From Petunia secreta (lineage: Eukaryota; Streptophyta; Magnoliopsida; Solanales; Solanaceae): DNA of 64,000 bases. Every line of letters begins with the position of its first letter. Within the stretch, counting starts at the first letter, position 1. The translations under genes were made by a program, and so were the position numbers. The stretch lies in the NCBI GenBank assembly GCA_029990175.1, contig JARKIP010000011.1, forward strand, positions 24,836,001 to 24,900,000, written 5' to 3'. Shown here one piece after another: positions 56,315 through 64,000 of the stretch. The notes beneath the pieces were generated by a model. That model did not search any database and had not been told where the DNA came from. It saw only the letters and a list, made by a program, of their open reading frames with translations.

Positions 56315-59300
56315 GATCAATGTATCTTGGTCATCCCTAGCTCCAGCCTGTTCCTTTCAAATTATACTTGGTTAAAAGCATTAGTGAACATGTCAGCAAT
56401 TTGGTAATCTTACAAAAAAATCATAGTAATTAGGCCTTTTTCAACATTATCCCTTAAAAAGTGATGCCAAATATCAATATGCTTCGTTCTCTTATGTTAG
56501 ACTGGCTTCTTTGCAATATCGAATGCACTAGTGTTGTCACAATATATTGGAACTGGTCCACACTTGATTCCAAAGTCCTCCAACTACTACTTGATCCATA
56601 ATAATTGAGAAAAGCATGAAGCAACTGCTACATATTCTGCCTCAGTTGTAGAAAGTGCTACTGAGTTTTGTTTCATTGTAGCCCATGAAACAAGACAAAG
56701 ACCTATGAAGTGCGTCATCCAGATATACTTTTCCTATCCAAAAAGTGACCAACATAGTTAGTATCAGCAAAACTAATCAGATCAAAGTTTCCTCCTCTTG
56801 GATACTATAAAAACAGATCTTGAGTTTCTTTTAAGTATCTTAAGATTCTCTTAACTTCAGATAAGTATGACTGCTTTGGCTTTGACTGGAACCTTGTGCA
56901 CAACTCAACATTATACACCATGTCTAGATGACTCGTAGTACAATATAATAGACAACCAATTATTCCTCTGTATCTAGTTTCATCAATCGACATACTAGCT
57001 TCGTCCAGATCCAGCTTAGTTCCAGGCGCTATGGGTGTGCTCATATCCTTAGTAGTTTTCATCTCAAATTTCTTCAACAGTTCCTTAATTTACTTTTGCT
57101 GATGAATCATTATGCCTTCCTGAGTTTGCCGGATTTGTAAGCTTAAGAAGAAGTTAAGCTCACCAATCATGCTCATCTCAAATTCATTACCCATAAGATC
57201 GAAAAATTCCTTACATAGATTCTCATTCGTAACTCCAAAAATGATGTCGTCTCACACTTGAACAATGAGCAGATTCTTGGCTTTGTTTCCTAGAAATAAT
57301 GTGTTGTCTATTTTTACACTAGTAAAACTATTCTTCAGTAAGAACCCAGACAACCTTTCATACCAAGTCCTAGGAGCATGTTTCAACCCATATATTGCCT
57401 AGTCAAGTTTGTAGACATGATCAGGAAACTTGATGCCCTCAAATCCAAATGGTTGGACCACATACGCCTCTTCATTCAAATATCCATTTATGAATTCATT
57501 TTTCACGTCCATCTGATATAGCTTGAATTCTATGTAAGCTGCAAATGCAATCAACTTCCTAATGGCTTCAAAGTTTGCAACAGGTGCAAAGGTTTCATCA
57601 TCGTCGATTGCTTCTTCTTAACTGTAACCCTAAACCACCAGTCTTTCCTTGTTCCTTGTAACTATATCATGCTCATCCAGCTTGTTTCTAAACAGCCACT
57701 TAGTTCCTATGATTGACTTTTCCTTGGGTCGAGGAACCAAGTGCTAAACTTTACTTCTTTCAAATTGGTGAAATTCCTCCTGCATGGCAATCACCTAATC
57801 TAGATCCTCAAAAACTTCTCATATATTCTTAGGTTCCAAAGAAGATAGAAATGAATAGAATGCACAGAAGTTCTTCAGTGCTCTATGTGTAACAATTCTA
57901 GAGTTTAGATCAGACACGAGGTTCTCCCGTGGATGTGACTTTTGATGCTTCCAAGGTTTAGGTTTAATATGCTGATAGGTTCCTCCAGAGGGACCTTGAG
58001 AAGGATAAGGTTCATCTAATTTCCCTTCTTCTTGATTTGTTGTTCCCCTGCCTGATTGCCTCCTTGTTCCTCCTGAATTCGACCTTTATCTTCAGTTTGG
58101 TTACCTTCACGCTCTGTCAGGTTCTCTGAATTTTCAGCAGGTTCGGCTCTAGCCAGTCCAATGTCCTGATTGTCATCTGTTTCTTTGTTTGTGGCTACTT
58201 CTGATTCATCACACACTACATGTACACTTTATTCTACAGACATGGTCCTCTTGTTAAACAACTTATAAGCCTTGCTCTGTGAAGAGTATTCCAAGAAGAT
58301 AGCCTCATCACTTCGTGCATCAAACCATCTTAGAGGTTCTTTCCCATATTGTGCACGACACACTTGTACCCAAAATCTTTTAGATGTGCAATATTTGGTT
58401 TTCTATCTCTAAGCAACTCATAGGGAGTCTTTTCTAGTAATGGACGAATAGAACATCAATTCAGCAAGTAAAAAGTAGTGATTATTGCTTCAGCCCAAAA
58501 GTTCTTCGTCAAACCGCTTGATAACAACATTGTCCTAGCCATATATTCTAAAGGCCTGTTCTTCCTTTTAACTACTTCATTCTGCTGAGGGGTCCTAGGT
58601 GCGGAAAAGGTCTAATCCACACCATGTTCATTACAATACTTTGCAAATTTAGCAATCTCGTGCTCAGATCTATGGTCAGACCTAATGCTTACAAGCTGAA
58701 ATCCCAGTTTCTTCTATATGATTTTTTCCCCCTTGAACATATCAAACGCTTCATCTTTGGATGCAAGAAACAGGGTCCATGTATATCTGGAGTAGTCATC
58801 AACAGTTACCATCACGAACCTCTTGCCTCTTTTGTTTGTTACCTTCATTGGCCCACACAAGTCTATGTGAACCAGCTCAAGTGGTTTTGAAGTACTAACC
58901 ACACATGTATTCTTTGACTTGAACCAAGATCTTACATATTTCCCCTTCACACATGCATCACGGATTTTGATGTATTCGAACCTTTTGCTTACCATCCCAT
59001 GAACCAGGCCCTTAGACACCAATTTATTTAATTGTTTCAAGCTTGCATGTCCTAGACTCTTGTGCCACAATTGTGTATCATTATCAAGCACATTCAAATA
59101 AGTCAACTAGTAAAGCCTTATACACATTGTTCACATGTTTTCCTTCTATAACCACTTCACCGTCTGCAATTTCTTCATAATGCATCCTACAGAGGTAAAG
59201 CAATCTTGATTTCCTCTATCACATAGTTGAGAGATACTATGAAAGTTGTGCCTTTATCCATCTACACAATATACATTTTCAATGGCATGATTAAGGGGCC

Positions 59301-59470
59301 TCTTAATCTTTCCTATACCTGCAATTTCACGATTTTTGAATCCTCCAAAAGCCACACTACCCTCTTGAAATACTGCGAGCGGGAGAAAATTTATTCTATC
59401 TCCAGTAATGTGCCTAAAACAACCGCTATTAAGAATCCAGCTTGGGTTGTTCCTTCCCAGTCCAGCCTAC
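56315..59470 (-). pseudogene. Pol of the second Sirevirus
   Basis: Protease region near 59.44 kb reads WILNSGCFRHITGD, so the catalytic Asp codon is changed to Asn. The integrase part at 59.1-58.7 kb has LWHKSLGHASLKQLNKLV and VDDYSRYTWTLFLASKDEAF. Scattered RT pieces span 57.9-57.1 kb, then MSTPIAPGTKLDLDEASMS and RYRGIIGCLLYCTTSHLD at 57.06-56.8 kb. The C-terminus NRLELGMTKIH at about 56.32 kb is identical to that of the first Sirevirus. More than ten stops or shifts. Confidence 0.78.
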
Positions 59471-60432
59471 AAAAAATGATTAGGGGATAGTTCTAGGACC
59501 CAGGCGAGCTTTGATCCCTTCTTGTGATAGAATGGGTGAATCTACTCTTTTCTTACCCAATAAGGTAACACAGACTTCTTATTTTTTATTACTGTCATTT
59601 TAGCAACCATGCAAGTACCTTTCTGATGTCCAGTTTTACCACAAATAAAGCAAAGCATGTCGCATAGAAGTCCTACATACTTACTTCTATGATTCCAGGC
59701 AAGTAGTGGTTTTCTTTACCCTAAGCCCTTTACCTTTGTTGTGATTATCAAGAACCCAATTCATAGCTTCAGAATACTTATTCCATTTACTTAGTCTGGC
59801 ACGTTCATAGTTAGCTATCTCAAACTTTTCTTGAAGAGCTCGGTTCTTTTCAGTTTCTCGATATAGAACCTCATTTTACCTTTTAAGCTCACTTTCAAGG
59901 TTGATTTGAGCTTCACTAACTACTTGCTTAATACTGACTTCTTTTAATTTTTGGTTTTCTAGTTCAAGTGCTGAAACTTTCTTTTGCTCGACAAACACAT
60001 GTCTTTTAATTTTTGGTTTTCGAGTCAAAAGGCTAAGACTTTCTTTTTCTCTTCAAGAACACGTGCATTACATAATGCTATTTCTTCTTCAAGTTCAATT
60101 TTAGCTACTTCTAGATTTTTGTTTTCAATTTTAATATCAAACACAATTGAAAAGGTTAGTCCTTCTCGGTTTCAGATCATTCTATTAAAGTGTGTGTGAG
60201 CAAGGTAAGTTTCCTTTTCCCAGATTTATCATTTGAGGAGTCTTTTCCCCAAGAGCCATCAAAGCAAGAGGAGAGTCATCTTCGGATTCTTCTTCTAGAT
60301 CAGTGTCGCTTTCATATGGTCCCCATGTTGCAACAAATGCTTCATTTTTCTTCTTTCTCATTGATCTAAATTGGGTGGATGTTTAGTTTTCTTTGGTTCA
60401 CTCTCCTTAGTAGCACTATTCTTTTTCACTCC
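59470..60432 (-). pseudogene. Gag C-terminal half of the second Sirevirus
   Basis: On -: a lysine-rich segment, KNEAFVATWGPYESDTDLEE, then DDSPLALMALGEK, then a long coiled-coil region with an altered second zinc knuckle near 59.65 kb. Here DSPLALM passes directly into the coiled coil, with no second gag module, unlike the element at 4.5 kb. The N-terminal gag domain is missing. Confidence 0.7.
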
Positions 60433-60440
60433 CCCAATCT

Positions 60441-61645
60441 CTCATAAATCATTCTTAATCAAAATCCCTGAATTTGGGGTCATCTATAACGTCTCTCATC
60501 TTCTGCTAATTCTTAACAACATATATTATCCATATGTCCAAATCCCCCTTAATCTCTCCCGTTATCTTCCTCAATCTCTCTAATCACTCATTAATCCACT
60601 CTCATATAATTATCATATAGGCCTAACGTATCTATCCCTCTTTTGATACTAGATATATCACCCTCAAAACCTCCAAATCTCCCAAAATCTCTCACAATCC
60701 CTCGAAATTAGAATCCCTCAAATCACTCTTGCCTAATCAATCCCCTAAAATCCTCCTCCTCAATCTTCCCCAACGATCTAATCCCTATGATCACTCCAAA
60801 TTGAAAATCAAATCCTTTTCAAAATAAGGCTCCAATAGTGATTACATAAACAGTACCAAATTGGGATAAAGTCATTGGTCATTCTCCCTATGAAACATAA
60901 TACACATCCAAATACCTTCATTTTCCTCCTCTTTACATTGTGCCACCAACAATGACAGTACACACACCCATACACGATGACCAACATAGATACACTTCTC
61001 TATACACAACAACACAATAACATATCAAAAGGGGTTATCTTCTTCACCCTTTGTACCTACGCACACACAAACACTCCATCAATACACACACCCTCAGTAC
61101 AAATACGTACTCACATCCCACATACCTCCTCATCTTCTTCACCTCTTACATCCATCATCATAACATATACACTCACAATTCATCATGCAAAACTAAGGCC
61201 ACTAGAACATACACCATTCCACACATACCACCAAGATTAGGAGCACCAGTACATATCAGAAACAGCTAAGCTTATATGAACAGATTCTATACACGAGGCT
61301 ACACAGTTGTGGCCAATGAAAAATATTTATTTGGTGGCCTATACACTGATTTGAACGGAAACTACACGGCTAATGACATCTTGGAGGCCAATACAAGTCT
61401 CGTCCCGTTATATACAATGTCCCTTTCCGTGTCCCGAAAATATAAAATAATGGGCGATGACGATACGTATTACTTTGCAAAGTAAGCGATAGTGGATTAG
61501 TGGGATTGGTGGTACTTGGCATGACAAACTGGTCCGGGCTCCGTGTTTGCAGTCGTACCGACATCCCTAACCTCTACTTGATGCAATGCACCAATCCGAG
61601 CCTAAACTCTTACAAAATTTAATTTTCTTTTTTATTGTCTTTTTA

Positions 61646-61677
<32 letters not shown>

Positions 61678-62278
61678 CATCATCATTATTATTATTAATT
61701 ATTACACTAATCAACTTTATTTTATTTTCTTTTTGCGAGGTACATTTCGAGACGACACTCCAAAAATGCTTCTGATACAATTTACTATTGCGTTCTTTCA
61801 ATTTACATTTTATTGTTATTAATTTATTGGCATACTAACTAATTGGTTTTGTGTTGCGAGGTCTACTTGGTTGAAGTTTACTAAGGAAGAAGCAATTAGC
61901 CAATTTGAACCTTTTATTTAATTTTTATTATTATACGTATCTAACTTGTATATCATAGTGGAAATTATTTTATTATATTTAGTTTAATTTATCTTTTGAA
62001 TCCCAATTATAAGTCCGGCCGGGAACCACATTTGGTGGAACCTGAGAGGTGCCTAACACCTTCCTCTCGGATTAACCTGAACTCTTACCTAAAATTTCTA
62101 GTTCGCAAGACCATATTTCGGAGTTAATTATAAAATTGACTAGAAATAAAAGTAGGTGTCCTAATACGTCTAGTTAAAAAAATATATTAGGCTGTGACTC
62201 CAAGTCTTACGCATGAGTTTCAATAAGTCGAATCATGTTTCGAACTCTAACCGGTTCGAAAAAAAATGGGTGACGACA
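60441..62278 (+). repeat. Probable Ogre/Tat-type 5' LTR (start not resolved)
   Basis: The right end is fixed by GGGTGACGACA followed two bases later by the tRNA-Arg PBS. The text GTGCCTAACACCTTCCTCTC near 62.05 kb is typical near the end of such LTRs. The left start is unknown: homology to the Sirevirus stops near 60.43 kb and no TG start is evident. The region is C/T- and A-rich and has no gene. Confidence 0.45.
61651..61706. repeat. (TTA)n/(ATC)n AT-rich microsatellite
   Basis: Runs of TTA/ATT interrupted by three ATC units inside the LTR-like region. Confidence 0.85.
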
Positions 62279-62281
62279 GAA

Positions 62282-62299
62282 TGGCGACTCCACTGGGAA
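62282..62299 (+). other. Ogre-like primer-binding site (tRNA-Arg)
   Basis: TGGCGACTCCACTGGGAA is complementary to the 3' end of a plant tRNA-Arg, the primer reported for Ogre elements. All other PBSs in the window are Met type. Confidence 0.72.
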
Positions 62300-64000
62300 T
62301 AATCAAGGTTCTAACCATAATGTACTTTGAATTAGGATTCTTTACTTGTTTTATTTTCTTGCCATTTTTTTAGACTAACTTTTCTTCGTTTCCTTTTTTG
62401 CAGGATTGAGGTTTATCTTTAGATTTTCAACTTTTGGAATTCCATTTTTCTAAAATTGCTCGGTTATAATTGTTTATGTCACTTTCTCCACTCCTGGAAA
62501 TCGACACTTGCACACACCATGAACGATTACGTGGATCTCACGATTGTTCCACTCACAAAACACCCTTTACGGGGAATGGTTTGAAATCTAGTTTGTTTGT
62601 GGTACAACCAATAATTCTAAATGTTCTCACCCCTCGGTTATCTGCCTGGGGGAACCATGTCCTTGTTTAGATTTCCCAACTCTTAGTTACACTCTGTTTA
62701 GAAATCATACATCATATCATATTTAGAAAAAGTATGACTTCGGCTCATGTCTAAGTCTACTAGTTCACCATATTTGAATGGACCGAATGGGTTGTTGACC
62801 CTAAGGGACGTTCGGATATGTTACGTGCATTCATTTAAAGTTGAATGTGTCTAATATAGACCATTTGTTCTCATAAAAAGGGGGCAGTCTAATAGTTTAT
62901 TTTGGTTTCAAGTTGTCACAAGCCATGAAGACTGGGAAGGTCGAAGAAAACATAGACTTTAAATTAATTTTTCTACTTCTATGTAACAAAATCAATTATT
63001 TATTTCTATTTACCTATAAAAAATCGTTATTTCTATATTTATACAACAAAATCAATTATTTTATAAAATTATTTTTGTTCATTTTGGGTTATGAGAACGA
63101 TTGGGGTGACACATAATACACGTTCAATATTTAAATAACATACTCAAACTTAAGAAGGCTTAACATCCCTGGCTTGTTAAAGTCCATTAGCCAACTTCGT
63201 CCAAAAGTGTCATCAAATGACGCCTATCATGCATATTATGAGTGTTGATCCTATTAGGCCTACCTACGGCACAAAAGAGGTCCCTTGCATCATAAAGTGT
63301 GGTACGTTTGCATTTGGTAATGATTACCTTAACACTGACTGTTTTCATGTATTAGTTTTACTCCCGCTCCTGAGATTCACTTGTGCATTCTGGCCGACCA
63401 TCATATTGGACAAGAGTCAAAGGACCAGTTATGCCAAACAACTGAACCTGCAGTACATTCCAAGCATGTCGAGAACCTTAGTGGAGCTGGAGCGTTAGTT
63501 GTTTTCTTAAATAAAATACAACTACGAGTCGTTAGCTTTTGTTTTCTTTGTTTTCAACTTTCTTTCATCATTGTTTCCTTTCGAAGACTATTTCTCAAGT
63601 AATAAAAGCATTTCCTACTTTTTACTTTTGAATATCCATCATTCATTTTCTAACAAATCATTTTAGTTCCATTGAATTTGCGACTACGATGTGAGAGAGG
63701 AGTCCGAAACGACGAGTACAGGCCATGCTATGATGATTCGATAAAGGACGTTTAAGGAACTTCATGGTTAATCGCGGAAATCTTATAGCAGAAAACTGAG
63801 GCAACAGAATATTGAGGAAGATGAATTACAATTCAAGGCGAAATAATAGAAATACATATTAGAAGCAGAACTAGACAATCTCGAACGGATCAAAAGCATA
63901 CTCGAGCAAGTGACAATCATGGATAGAAAAGTATGAACACAACAAGCAATAGAATGGCGAAGGCATTTACCAAGGAAGTTAGAGCCAGACAGTTCATAAA
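62300..64000 (+). mobile_element. Ogre-like element, leader and start of the internal region (runs off the window)
   Basis: No intact ORF. Short open frames occur, and near 63.78-63.93 kb the text is rich in GAA/CAA words resembling a coiled-coil N-terminal ORF1, but stops interrupt every frame. GAAATC/AAATCA words repeat near 62.98-63.06 kb (a tandem of about 50 bases containing CAAAATCAATTATTT). The rest of the element lies beyond 64000. Confidence 0.4.

Larger units (their letters stand above)
53066..60440 (-). mobile_element. Second Sirevirus-type copia element, decayed and 5'-truncated
   Basis: Order on -: gag remnant (60.43-59.47 kb), pol (59.47-56.31 kb), env-like ORF (55.85-53.9 kb), PPT, then a 3' LTR beginning at 53449. 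The 5' LTR and the first half of gag are absent; homology ends near 60.43 kb where LTR-like DNA of another element begins. Many stops and frameshifts show it is far older than the Sirevirus at 4.5 kb, to which its proteins are clearly related. Confidence 0.82.

Noticed and set aside
61276..61485. 69-codon open frame on + in the LTR-like region
   Set aside because: No recognised motif, no splice context, and it lies in presumed LTR DNA.

Overview
This is a repeat-dense plant nuclear region, most likely from a Solanaceae species. The evidence is eukaryotic spliced genes, LTR retrotransposons of plant lineages (Tat, Tekay/Del-like, Sirevirus, CRM-like chromovirus, Ogre-like) and a 3' fragment resembling the Solanaceae TS SINE at about 50.19 kb. 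I recognise one well supported host gene.

1-37.2 kb is a retrotransposon nest at least four levels deep. The outermost element is a Tat-type Ty3/gypsy: pol on + at 1-1113, an antisense spliced extra gene on - split between 26.39-28.26 kb and 2.49-3.20 kb, and a 3' LTR from about 28.75 kb. Inside the antisense gene sits a pol-less Tekay/Del-like element (3256-26391, -). Its gag zinc knuckle is split by a Sirevirus copia element (4532-22542, +, TSD acaat). The 3' LTR of that element is split by a CRM-like chromovirus (14329-21812, -, TSD aagaa). A second CRM-like chromovirus (29297-36916, -) is inserted in the Tat 3' LTR. All are broken by stops, frameshifts or deletions.

38.02-48.14 kb holds a histidine-containing phosphotransfer gene (AHP4-like, cytokinin two-component signalling) on -. 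Its six coding exons give a 136-residue protein with the phospho-acceptor motif HQFKGSSSSIGA. Intron 4 carries a 7.3-kb Ty1/copia element (38316-45657, +, TSD caaaa) with almost identical LTRs. A hAT-like foldback MITE with 8-bp TSD (48607-49635) lies about 0.4 kb upstream of the gene's TATA box.

49.6-53.1 kb is AT-rich and holds the SINE fragment, an orphan terminal exon (51366-51497, -), a long TA microsatellite, a hairpin with perfect 17-bp arms and a probable long-TIR foldback element. 53.1-60.4 kb is a decayed, 5'-truncated second Sirevirus on -. From about 60.4 kb to the end lies LTR-like sequence, then an Ogre-like PBS matching tRNA-Arg and the leader of that element.

Counted by eye, LTR divergence fits the nesting order: Sirevirus about 2%, inner CRM-like about 1%, the copia in the AHP intron close to zero. 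The most unusual features are the spliced antisense gene with its own TATA box, the arrays of short GGCG...CGCC dyads in the CRM-like LTRs and leaders, the doubled gag module in the Sirevirus, and the AHP gene that tolerates a young retrotransposon in an intron.
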